Part shown: one piece after another, positions 34,253 through 42,513 of the stretch | Layout: each line of letters opens with the position of its first letter | Numbering within the stretch: position 1 is the first letter of the stretch | Origin: Paucimonas sp. | GTDB taxonomy: Bacteria; Pseudomonadota; Gammaproteobacteria; Pseudomonadales; Pseudomonadaceae | DNA length: 64,000 bases | Reading direction: 5' to 3' | Assembly (NCBI GenBank): GCA_031253995.1 | Contig: JAIRVG010000021.1 | Location: 124,001 to 188,000 of the forward strand | Program-made: the position numbers and the translations under genes | The notes under the pieces: model-generated | What the model was told of the DNA's origin: nothing | The model's input: only the letters and a program-made list of their open reading frames with translations | Database searches by the model: none

Positions 34253-36652
34253 ATGGGCATGGGTGCAAGGTCGGTGGTGGTTCACAGTCTTTCAATCGGT
34301 ATGGCGGTCGCAGGGGCGTTGCCTGCCTTTGCCGCGGAGCAGGTCGAGCAGGTCTATGCCTTCGACCTGGCGGCCAAGCCGCTGCCCCAGGCCCTCAGTG
34401 ATTTCAGCCGGATCACCGGCCTCAGCGTGGTCTACACCGTCGACCTGCCGAGCCTGCAGGCACCGGCGGTCAGCGGGCGTCTCAGCGCCGAGCAAGCCCT
34501 GCAGCGCCTGCTGCAGAACTCCGGCTTCGCCTGGCGCCGCATCAATGCCCGTACCCTGACCCTGGAACCGCTGGCCCGTGACGCCGGTGCGCTGAACCTC
34601 GACGCCACCAGCATCACCTCCCAGGCCAATGGCGTCGGCAGCTACCGCCAGCCGGAAAGCACCTCGATCATGCGCGGCTCGGCGTCGAGCATGGAGATCC
34701 CGCAGGCGATCAACGTGGTGCCGGAGCAGGTGCTCAAGGACCAGACCCCGCGCAACCTCGACGACGCCCTGTACAACGTCAGCGGCATCACCCAGGGCAA
34801 CAACTTCGGCGGTACCTCCGACACCGTGATGAAGCGCGGTTTCGGCGACAACCGCGACGGCTCGATCATGCGCGACGGCATGCCCATCGTGCAGGGCCGC
34901 AGCCTCAACGCCACCACCGAGCGGGTCGAAGTGCTCAAGGGCCCGGCCTCGCTGCTGTACGGCATCCAGGACCCGGGCGGGGTGATCAACGTGGTCAGCA
35001 AGCGCCCGCAGTTGCAAAGCTACAACGCCCTCAACCTGCGCGGCTCGACCTACGGCGAAGGCAAGAACGGCAGTGGCGGCGGCTTCGACAGCACTGGCGC
35101 GCTGGGGGACAGCGGCCTGGCGTATCGGTTGGTGGTGGATCACGAGGACGAGGACTACTGGCGCAACTACGGCGTGCACCGCGAGTCGCTGGTGGCGCCG
35201 TCGCTGGCCTGGTACGGCGAGAACACCCAGGTGCAGCTGGCCTACGAGCACCGCGAGTTCGTCTACCCGTTCGACCGTGGCACCGCCATCGACCCGCGCA
35301 CCAACCGCCCGCTGAGCATCCCCGCCGAGCGCCGCCTCGACGAGCCGTTCAACGACATGGAAGGGCGCTCGGACCTGTATCGGCTAGAGGTCGACCACCA
35401 GTTCAACGAGGACTGGAAGGCGCACTTCGGCTACAGCTGGAACCGCGAGACCTATGACGCCAGCCAGGTGCGTGTCACTGGCGTCAACGCCACCAATGGC
35501 ACCCTGACCCGCAGTATCGACGGTACCCATGGCGCCCTCAGCACCGACCGCTTCGCCACCTTGAGTTTCGATGGCAAGGTGCAGATCGGCGGGTTGCAGA
35601 ACGACCTGCTGTTCGGTCTCGACAGCGAGTACCGCAAGATCTATCGCTCGGACCTGATCCGTCAGAACAGCCTCAGCACGTTCAGCTACCTGAATCCGGT
35701 GTATGGTCGTGAGGTCGAGGGCACCACCGTGCGTGCCACCGACAGTGCGCAGACCGACAAGCGACGTACCGACGCGTTGTTCTTCCAGGATGCGGTGCAT
35801 CTGGATGAGCACTGGATCCTTGTGGCGGGTGCGCGCTGGCAGACCTTCGACCAGTACGCCGGTCGCGGGCGTCCGTTCAAGGCCAATACCGACAACCACG
35901 ACCAAGCCTGGGTGCCGCATGCCGGGGTGGTCTACAAGGTCGACGACACGTTGTCGCTGTATGGCAGCTACAGCGAGTCGCTCAAACCGAGTTCCAGCAT
36001 TGCGCCGCTCACTGGTGGCCTGGTGATCGACTCGTCGATCGCGCCGGAGGAGGGCAAGTCCTGGGAGATTGGCGCCAAGCTCGACCTGCCTGATTCGCTC
36101 AGTGCCACGGTGGCGTTGTTCGATATCACCAAGCGCAACGTGATGGTGTTGACCGAAGATGCTGTGACCAGGGAATCGGTGTACAGCGTTGCCGGAGAGG
36201 TGAAGTCCCGTGGTCTGGAAGTGGATGTCAGCGGCCAGTTGAGCGAGCGCTGGAGCCTGATGGGCAGCTATGCCTACACCGACGCGAAGGTGACCCAGGA
36301 CCCGGATTTCCAGGGCAATCGCCTGCAGAACGTGGCCAAGCACAGTGGTTCGTTGTCGGCGGTGTATGACGTTGGCACGATTCTCGGTGGTGACCGCCTG
36401 CGGGTTGGTGCGGGTGCGCGCTACGTGGGTGAGCGGGCGGGCGATGCGGTCAACGATTTCGACCTGCCGTCGTACACCGTGGCGGATGCCTTTGCCAGTT
36501 ATGAAACGAAGCTGGACGAGCACAAGGTGCGCTTTCAGTTGAACGTGAAGAACCTGTTCGACAAGACCTACTACACCTCGGCGGTGAACCGCAATTTCGT
36601 GGCGATCGGCGATTCGCGGCAGGTGAGCCTGTCGAGCACGCTGGAGTTCTGA
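34253..36652 (+). CDS. TonB-dependent hydroxamate siderophore receptor (FoxA/FiuA type) with signalling domain
   Basis: This 799-residue receptor has a signal peptide ending LPAFAA, an STN signalling domain (about 35-105: YAFDLAAKPLPQALSDFS), a plug with MEIPQAINVVPEQVLKDQ, RGFGDNRDGSIMRDGMP and YGIQDPGGVINVVSKRP, and a barrel ending SSTLEF. The plug sequence resembles P. aeruginosa FiuA (ferrichrome) and FoxA (ferrioxamine B), and a FoxB-like PepSY gene sits upstream. A hydroxamate xenosiderophore is therefore the best guess; the exact ligand is unsure. It would be transcribed by the adjacent sigma factor. Confidence 0.85.
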   Translation: MGMGARSVVVHSLSIGMAVAGALPAFAAEQVEQVYAFDLAAKPLPQALSDFSRITGLSVVYTVDLPSLQAPAVSGRLSAEQALQRLLQNSGFAWRRINARTLTLEPLARDAGALNLDATSITSQANGVGSYRQPESTSIMRGSASSMEIPQAINVVPEQVLKDQTPRNLDDALYNVSGITQGNNFGGTSDTVMKRGFGDNRDGSIMRDGMPIVQGRSLNATTERVEVLKGPASLLYGIQDPGGVINVVSKRPQLQSYNALNLRGSTYGEGKNGSGGGFDSTGALGDSGLAYRLVVDHEDEDYWRNYGVHRESLVAPSLAWYGENTQVQLAYEHREFVYPFDRGTAIDPRTNRPLSIPAERRLDEPFNDMEGRSDLYRLEVDHQFNEDWKAHFGYSWNRETYDASQVRVTGVNATNGTLTRSIDGTHGALSTDRFATLSFDGKVQIGGLQNDLLFGLDSEYRKIYRSDLIRQNSLSTFSYLNPVYGREVEGTTVRATDSAQTDKRRTDALFFQDAVHLDEHWILVAGARWQTFDQYAGRGRPFKANTDNHDQAWVPHAGVVYKVDDTLSLYGSYSESLKPSSSIAPLTGGLVIDSSIAPEEGKSWEIGAKLDLPDSLSATVALFDITKRNVMVLTEDAVTRESVYSVAGEVKSRGLEVDVSGQLSERWSLMGSYAYTDAKVTQDPDFQGNRLQNVAKHSGSLSAVYDVGTILGGDRLRVGAGARYVGERAGDAVNDFDLPSYTVADAFASYETKLDEHKVRFQLNVKNLFDKTYYTSAVNRNFVAIGDSRQVSLSSTLEF

Positions 36653-36669
36653 TTTTTTTGGTGGCCTTC

Positions 36670-36772
36670 GGGCCCTATCGCTGGCAAGCCAGCTCCCACA
36701 GAGTCCTGCGTCAGCCTCTGAAGTTGCGGCCGACGCTTACCTTGTGGGAGCGGGTTCCTGCCAAACCCGTGA
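36670..36772. repeat. Composite REP element, copy 3
   Basis: The left part carries the core GCTGGCAAGCCAGCTCCCAC. The right part is a different REP type (TGTGGGAGCGGGTTCC), so the two do not pair fully. It lies between the receptor gene and the convergent AraC gene. Confidence 0.75.
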
Positions 36773-36788
36773 GCCATGTGTTGGCCTA

Positions 36789-37664
36789 TCAGCCGCGCAA
36801 CGCCAGCCGATACGCCCCCGGCGTCGCCCCCAGCGCCTGCCGGAAGCGGTTGCTGAAATGACTGGCACTGGCAAACCCGCACGCCAGCGCCACCTCACCC
36901 AGCGGCAGCTCGCTGCCCGCCAGCAGCTCCCGGGCCTTGGCCAACCTCCGCGCCAGCAAGTACTGGTGCGGCGGCAAGCCGAAGCTGTGGCGGAACATCC
37001 GCGCGAAGTGATACTCCGACAGGCTGCACAACCCGGCCAGCTCCGCCAGCGCGATGGACTGCTCCAGGTGCGCGTCGATGTAGTCCGCCAACTGCCGCCG
37101 CTGGTGCGGCGCCAAGCCACCCTTGAGCTTCAACCCCGCACGCAGGCCGACCTGGCTGAGGATCGCGTGGCCGAGTATTTCGTGGGCCAGGCCAGTGGTC
37201 AGCAATCGCTCCCCCGGCTCTTCCCAGTCCAGCGCAATCAGCTGGCGAAAGCGCAGGGCCTGTTGCGCATCTTCGAGAAAGTCCGCCTCGCGCAACTGCA
37301 ACTCCCGCGGCTCGCGGTCCAGCAGGGTCACGCAACCGAGGGCGAACTGTTCCTCGCTGATGTACAGGTGGGCCAGGCGAATGCTGCCGTTGACGATCCA
37401 GTTCGACACACAACCCGCCGGCATGACGCACAGCTTGTCCGGTGCACCCTTGCGCCCCGGCTGGCCACGGCGGAAGGTGCCGGTGCCGTCGGCGATGTAG
37501 CACGACAGGGTGTGGTGGCTGGGGGATTCGTAGTCACGCGCGTCGTGCCGGTTGCTCCACAACGCCGCGGCCATGCCCTCGCCCAGTTGCGCGCTGGTTT
37601 CCAGACGGGCATGGGGCGAAGCATTCATGGACTTGAAGACCTGCAGTTGTTCGAGCGCGGACAT
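36789..37664 (-). CDS. AraC-family transcriptional regulator
   Basis: This 291-residue regulator has an N-terminal effector domain (about 1-180) and a C-terminal double HTH with LAELAGLCSLSEYHFARMFRHS and LGEVALACGFASASHFSNRF, as in the AraC/XylS family. ATG 37664 (MSALEQLQVF) has GGAGG eight bases upstream; the frame upstream is not supported. It is divergent from a DMT permease gene that it may regulate. Confidence 0.88.
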   Translation of the reverse strand: MSALEQLQVFKSMNASPHARLETSAQLGEGMAAALWSNRHDARDYESPSHHTLSCYIADGTGTFRRGQPGRKGAPDKLCVMPAGCVSNWIVNGSIRLAHLYISEEQFALGCVTLLDREPRELQLREADFLEDAQQALRFRQLIALDWEEPGERLLTTGLAHEILGHAILSQVGLRAGLKLKGGLAPHQRRQLADYIDAHLEQSIALAELAGLCSLSEYHFARMFRHSFGLPPHQYLLARRLAKARELLAGSELPLGEVALACGFASASHFSNRFRQALGATPGAYRLALRG

Positions 37665-37798
37665 GATGGCTACCTCCGATGCCATCCTACGCCTCGGGAA
37701 TTGGTCTGACAGCCCGTCGCCCGACAAAACCGCAAGTTTGTGCAAGCGCCCGACCCGCACCGCGCCGGAGACTGAAGGCAACCGTAGGAGCCTTCGCC

Positions 37799-38701
37799 AT
37801 GAACCTGTCGCTTTACCTGCTCACCGTGCTGATCTGGGGCACCACCTGGATCGCCCTGAAACTGCAACTGGGCGTGGTCGCCATCCCCGCGTCCATCGTC
37901 TATCGCTTCGCCCTGGCGGCGCTGGTGCTGTTCGCCTTCCTGCTGGTCAGCCGCAAGCTGCAACCGATGAACCGGCGCGGGCACCTGGTCTGCGTGGCCC
38001 AAGGGCTGTGCCTGTTCTGCGTCAACTTCATCTGCTTCCTCACCGCCAGCCAGTGGGTGACCACCGGGCTGATCGCCGTGGTGTTCTCCACCGCGACCCT
38101 GTGGAACGCCCTGAACGCACGGGTGTTCTTCGGGCAGAAGATCGCCGCCAATGTGCTGCTCGGCGGGGCGATGGGGCTGGCGGGGCTGGGGCTGTTGTTC
38201 TGGCCGGAACTGGCCGGGCAGGCGGCCAGTCATGAAACCCTGCTCGGGCTGGGCCTGGGGCTGGCGGGAACGCTGTGCTTCTCCGCCGGCAACATGCTGT
38301 CCAGCGTGCAGCAGAAGGCCGGGCTGCGGCCGCTGACCACCAATGCCTGGGGCATGTTGTACGGGGCGACGATGCTAGGGCTGTATTGCCTGGTCAGTGG
38401 CGTGCCGTTCGACATGGACTGGAGCGCGCAGTATGTCGGGTCGCTGCTGTACCTGGCGATTCCGGGTTCGGTGATCGCCTTTACCGCCTACCTGACCCTG
38501 GTCGGGCGCATGGGGCCGGAGCGGGCGGCGTATTGCACCGTGCTGTTTCCGCTGGTGGCGCTGAATGTGTCGGCGGTGGTGGAGGGGTATCAGTGGACGG
38601 CGCCGGCGTTGGTGGGGCTGGTGTTGGTGATGATGGGGAATGTGTTGGTGTTCAGGAAGCCGAAGCCTAAGCCGGTGAATGGCGAGGCGGTGTTGAGGTA
38701 A
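37799..38701 (+). CDS. EamA-type DMT permease
   Basis: This 300-residue inner-membrane protein has ten hydrophobic helices in two EamA halves (YLLTVLIWGTTWIALKLQLG at the start; ALNVSAVVEGYQW near the end). The ATG at 37799 has TAGGAG nine bases upstream. It belongs to the drug/metabolite exporter superfamily, whose members often export amino acids or metabolites. It is divergent from the AraC regulator. The substrate is unknown. Confidence 0.88.
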   Translation: MNLSLYLLTVLIWGTTWIALKLQLGVVAIPASIVYRFALAALVLFAFLLVSRKLQPMNRRGHLVCVAQGLCLFCVNFICFLTASQWVTTGLIAVVFSTATLWNALNARVFFGQKIAANVLLGGAMGLAGLGLLFWPELAGQAASHETLLGLGLGLAGTLCFSAGNMLSSVQQKAGLRPLTTNAWGMLYGATMLGLYCLVSGVPFDMDWSAQYVGSLLYLAIPGSVIAFTAYLTLVGRMGPERAAYCTVLFPLVALNVSAVVEGYQWTAPALVGLVLVMMGNVLVFRKPKPKPVNGEAVLR

Positions 38702-38724
38702 CGGGTTTTCTGGTTGTACTCAGG

Positions 38725-38807
38725 GGCCCTATCGCTGGCAAGCCAGCTCCCACAAGGACCGCGTGCACCGCGAACCCTGTGGGAGCTGGCTTGCCAGCGA
38801 TAGGGCC
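38725..38807. repeat. REP palindrome (REPIN-like), copy 4
   Basis: This has 30-bp perfect inverted arms (38725-38754 and 38778-38807) with the shared core and the variant tip CCCTATCGC in place of CCTCATCGC. It lies between convergent genes. Confidence 0.9.
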
Positions 38808-38814
38808 TCAAGGG

Positions 38815-39786
38815 CTATTTCCAGACCTGGGGATTCACCAGGTCCTGCGGCCGCTCACCCAGCAGGGCAGCCCGCAGGTTATCGATGGCCCGGTTGGCCA
38901 TGGCCTCGCGGGTCTCGGCGGTCGCAGAGCCGACATGGGGCAAGGTCACCGCATTGCTCAGCGAGAACAGCGGCGACTCGCTCAGCGGCTCCTTCTCGTA
39001 CACATCCAGCCCGGCGCCGCGAATGGTGCCGTTCTGCAGTGCCTCCACCAGCGCGGCCTCGTCCACCACCGGACCACGGGAAATATTGATCAGGAACGCA
39101 CTGCGCTTCATCTGCCTGAACTGCTCGGCGCCGATCAGATGCTTGGTCTGCGCACTCAACGGCACCACCAGGCAGACGAAATCCGCCTCGGCCAGCAACT
39201 GCTCCAGGCTGACGAAGCGCGCGCCGAATTCCTGCTCCAGCGCCGGCTTGCGGCTGTTGCCGCTGTACAGGATCGGCATGTTGAAACCGAGGTTGCCACG
39301 CCGGGCGATGGCCGCGCCGATATTGCCGGCACCGACGATGCCCAGGGTCTTGCCATGCACGTCCGAGCCGAAATGCGACGGCGCCACGGTGGCCTTCCAG
39401 TTGCCGGCCTTGGTCCAGGCATCCAGTTCGGCGACGCGGCGGGCGCTGCTCATGATCAGGCTGAAGCCCAGGTCTGCAGTGCTTTCGGTCAGCACGTCCG
39501 GGGTATTGGTCAGGGCAATGCCGCGCTCGCTCAGGTAGGCCACGTCGTAGTTGTCGTAACCCACCGAGACGCTGGACACCACCTCCAGCTTCGACGCGCC
39601 CTTGAGCTGCGCCTCGCCCAGCTTGCGCCCGGCCCCGATCAGGCCGTGGGCCTCGGGCAGCGCTTCGTCGAACTGGGCGGCGATATCGCCTTTCTTCGGA
39701 TCGGGAACGATGACGTTGAAGTCCTGCGCCAGGCGCTCGGCCATGGGCGGGGTGATGCGGCTGAAAGCGAGTACCGTCTTTTTCAT
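38815..39786 (-). CDS. ghrB: 2-hydroxyacid dehydrogenase (glyoxylate/hydroxypyruvate/2-ketogluconate reductase type)
   Basis: This 323-residue NAD(P)H-dependent reductase is of the D-2-hydroxyacid dehydrogenase family. It has the Rossmann motif GIVGAGNIGAAIARR, catalytic Arg in NISRGPVVDE, Glu in GLDVYEKEP and His in LPHVGSAT, so all active-site parts are present. It is closest to GhrB, which reduces glyoxylate, hydroxypyruvate and 2-ketogluconate. It lies downstream of a LysR gene on the same strand. The exact substrate is uncertain. Confidence 0.85.
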   Translation of the reverse strand: MKKTVLAFSRITPPMAERLAQDFNVIVPDPKKGDIAAQFDEALPEAHGLIGAGRKLGEAQLKGASKLEVVSSVSVGYDNYDVAYLSERGIALTNTPDVLTESTADLGFSLIMSSARRVAELDAWTKAGNWKATVAPSHFGSDVHGKTLGIVGAGNIGAAIARRGNLGFNMPILYSGNSRKPALEQEFGARFVSLEQLLAEADFVCLVVPLSAQTKHLIGAEQFRQMKRSAFLINISRGPVVDEAALVEALQNGTIRGAGLDVYEKEPLSESPLFSLSNAVTLPHVGSATAETREAMANRAIDNLRAALLGERPQDLVNPQVWK

Positions 39787-39859
39787 CAGCGAAATCTCAG
39801 CGGGCGTCGGGAAATGAGTAGCACGCTATCATTCCCCGCCGCCGCTGTGTACGAAGATT

Positions 39860-40807
39860 TCAGTTGGCGACGCGCAACTCGTGGGTTTTCAGGTCGGCCT
39901 CATGGGCCGCAAGAATCTCCGGCAGGGAGTTGCGCAGGTACTCGACCCAGGTTTTGATCTTGGCGTCGAGGTACTGCCTCGACGGGTAGATCGCGTACAG
40001 GTTCAGCTCCTGCAGGCGGTACGCCGGCATCATCCGCACCAGGGTGCCGTCGCGCAGGCCGTCGATGGCCGAGTAGATCGGCAGCACGCCAACCCCCATG
40101 CCGCTGCGGATCGCCGCCTTCATGGCATCGGCGGAGTTCACCTGGAACGGCGCCTGGGTGATGTTCACCACTTCCTGGCCTTCCGGGCCGTCGAACAGCC
40201 ATTTCTCCAGCGGGATCACCGGGCTGACCATGCGCAGGCAGGCGTGCTTGAGCAGGTCCGAAGGCTTCTGCGCCAGGCCGTGCTCGGCCACGTACTCGGG
40301 CGAGGCGCAGACGATGCTGTAGGTGATGCCCAGGCGCTGCGATACGAAACCGGAGTCCGGCAGCTCGCTGGCGAGCACGATGGACACGTCGTAGCCCTCG
40401 TCCAGCAGATCCGGCACGCGGTTGGCCATGGTCAGGTCGAAGGTCACGTCGGGGTGGGTCTGACGGTAGCGGGCGATGGCGTCGATGACGAAGTGCTGGC
40501 CGACGCCGGTCATCGAATGCACCTTCAACTGCCCGGCCGGGTGGGCGTGGGCGTCGCTGGCCTCGGCCTCGGCTTCCTCGACATAGGTGAGGATCTGCTC
40601 GCAGCGCATCAGGTAGCGCTTGCCGGCTTCGGTCAGGGCGATGCGCCGGGTGGTGCGGTTGAGCAGGCGGGTTTGCAGGTGTGCTTCCAGGTTGGAAACC
40701 GCCCGCGAGACGTTCGCGGTGGTCGTATCCAGCTGCACGGCGGCGGCAGTGAAACTGCCGACCTGGGCCACGCAACTGAAAGCACGCATGTTTTGCAGGG
40801 TGTCCAT
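39860..40807 (-). CDS. LysR-family regulator beside efflux operon
   Basis: This 315-residue LysR regulator has the N-terminal HTH MDTLQNMRAFSCVAQVGSFT...TTTANVSRAVSNLEAHL and an effector-binding domain ending in VEYLRNSLPE. It is divergent from the NodT-FUSC-HlyD operon with 180 bp between, the arrangement of E. coli aaeR and aaeXAB, so it probably controls that operon. The N-terminal type (CrgA/DmlR-like) also fits regulators of aromatic or acid stress. Confidence 0.88.
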   Translation of the reverse strand: MDTLQNMRAFSCVAQVGSFTAAAVQLDTTTANVSRAVSNLEAHLQTRLLNRTTRRIALTEAGKRYLMRCEQILTYVEEAEAEASDAHAHPAGQLKVHSMTGVGQHFVIDAIARYRQTHPDVTFDLTMANRVPDLLDEGYDVSIVLASELPDSGFVSQRLGITYSIVCASPEYVAEHGLAQKPSDLLKHACLRMVSPVIPLEKWLFDGPEGQEVVNITQAPFQVNSADAMKAAIRSGMGVGVLPIYSAIDGLRDGTLVRMMPAYRLQELNLYAIYPSRQYLDAKIKTWVEYLRNSLPEILAAHEADLKTHELRVAN

Positions 40808-40986
40808 GGGGCGCTCTCAAAGAAGACGACGGAATTGTGACACGAAGTAACTGAGCCGGTCTTCCGACTAAAGCCGGATTATCGCCGTTTTGGTAACAAA
40901 GATTCGCAGGAAAGCACGCTTATCGCCACCGCGGCGGCCCCCTAGAATTGCCGGGCCTCATCCACCTACGTCGGGAATTCGCAGCT

Positions 40987-42513
40987 GTGCCGCGTCGCAT
41001 CATCAGAGCGCTGAATGCGCTCAGTGTCTGTGCCCTTAGCTTGACCTTGAGCGGCTGTATCGGAACCTGGGGCATCGCCCCGCTAAGCAAGACGCTGCAA
41101 GACAATTCCCTGACCACCGACGCGGCGATCCAGGAAGCCGCCCGTGACGCCCACTGGCCCGAACAGCAGTGGTGGCGTGCCTATGGCGATCCACAACTGG
41201 ACCGTTGGATGACCCTGGCCCTCGCCGGCAGCCCGACGCTTGCCATGGCCGCGGCGCGGGTACGCGAGGCCAGGGCCATGGCCGGCGTGGTCGAGTCGGC
41301 GGAGAAACTCCAGGTCAACGGCGACGCCACCCTCAAGCGCCACAACTGGCCGGAAGACCAGTTCTACGGCCCGGGCGCGCTGTCCGGCGCCAACACCTGG
41401 GACAACAACGCCGCCCTGGGCTTCCGCTACGCCCTCGACCTCTGGGGCCGCGAAGAGAATGCCAGCGAGCAGGCCGTGGACCTGGCCCACCTGAGCGTGG
41501 CCCAGGCCCGCCAGGCCCAGCTGGAACTGCAGAACAACCTGGTTCGCGTGTATATCCAATTGTCCCTGCACTTCGCCCAGCGCGACGTGGTCAAGGCCGA
41601 ACTGGTCCAGCAGGAGCAGATCCTGGCCCTGGCCGAGCGACGCCTGGCCGGCGGCATCGGCACCCATTTCGAAGTCAGCCAGGCGCAGACGCCGCTGCCG
41701 GAAACCCACCGCCAGCTCGATGCCCTCAACGAGGAAATCGCCCTGGCCCGCAACCAGCTGGCGGCCCTGGCCGGCAAGGGGCCGGGGGAGGGCGCGCAGT
41801 TGCAGCGTCCGCAGCTGGTGCTCGGCGCGCCGCTGAAACTGCCTTCGGCCCTGCCGGCGGAACTGGTCGGCCAGCGTCCGGACGTGGTCGCCAGCCGCTG
41901 GCAGGTGGCGGCCCAGGCCCGTGGCATCGATGTCGCCCATGCCGGTTTCTTCCCCAATGTCGACCTGGTCGGCGGCCTCGGCTTCATGGCCACTGGCGGC
42001 GGCCCGCTGGAGTTTTTGACCGGGCGCAAGTTCAACTACAACGTCGGTCCGGCCATCAGCCTGCCGATCTTCGACGGTGGTCGCCTGCGCTCGCAGCTCG
42101 GCGTCGCCTCCGCCGGCTACGACATCGCCGTGGCGCGCTACAACCAGACCGTGGTCGAGGCGCTCAAGGGCATCTCCGACCAGTTGATCCGCCGCGAGTC
42201 GATGAAGGAGCAGGCGCACTTCGCCGCCGAGTCCGTGGCCTCGGCGCAGAAGACCTACGACATCGCCATGATCGCCTTCCAGCGCGGCCTCACCGACTAC
42301 CTCAATGTGCTCAACGCGCAGACCCTGCTGTTCAAGCAGCAGATGATCGAGCAGCAGGTCCAGGCCGCGCGCCTGAGTGCCCATGCCGGGCTGGTCACGG
42401 CGCTGGGCGGCGGGCTTGGTGCGGGGGCCGACGTACCTGACGCCGAGCGGCAGGAAGCCCCGCCGACTCCGAAAACCCTCGCGATCTTCGACAAAGCCGG
42501 CCACGACCAATGA
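40987..42513 (+). CDS. Outer-membrane efflux factor (NodT/OprM type lipoprotein)
   Basis: This protein of about 508 residues forms trimeric outer-membrane channels. A lipobox LTLSGC follows a short signal peptide, and two OEP domains carry the repeats DLWGREENASEQAVDLAHL and QLGVASAGYDIAVARYNQTV. I prefer the GTG at 40987 (MPRRIIRALN), which gives a compact lipoprotein signal; a TTG at 40948 is possible. It overlaps the FUSC gene by 4 bp. It is first in a four-gene efflux operon. Confidence 0.87.
   Translation: MPRRIIRALNALSVCALSLTLSGCIGTWGIAPLSKTLQDNSLTTDAAIQEAARDAHWPEQQWWRAYGDPQLDRWMTLALAGSPTLAMAAARVREARAMAGVVESAEKLQVNGDATLKRHNWPEDQFYGPGALSGANTWDNNAALGFRYALDLWGREENASEQAVDLAHLSVAQARQAQLELQNNLVRVYIQLSLHFAQRDVVKAELVQQEQILALAERRLAGGIGTHFEVSQAQTPLPETHRQLDALNEEIALARNQLAALAGKGPGEGAQLQRPQLVLGAPLKLPSALPAELVGQRPDVVASRWQVAAQARGIDVAHAGFFPNVDLVGGLGFMATGGGPLEFLTGRKFNYNVGPAISLPIFDGGRLRSQLGVASAGYDIAVARYNQTVVEALKGISDQLIRRESMKEQAHFAAESVASAQKTYDIAMIAFQRGLTDYLNVLNAQTLLFKQQMIEQQVQAARLSAHAGLVTALGGGLGAGADVPDAERQEAPPTPKTLAIFDKAGHDQ

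Noticed and set aside
36570..36882. 103-codon minus-strand frame at the end of the receptor gene
   Set aside because: It runs through a REP element and antisense receptor sequence.
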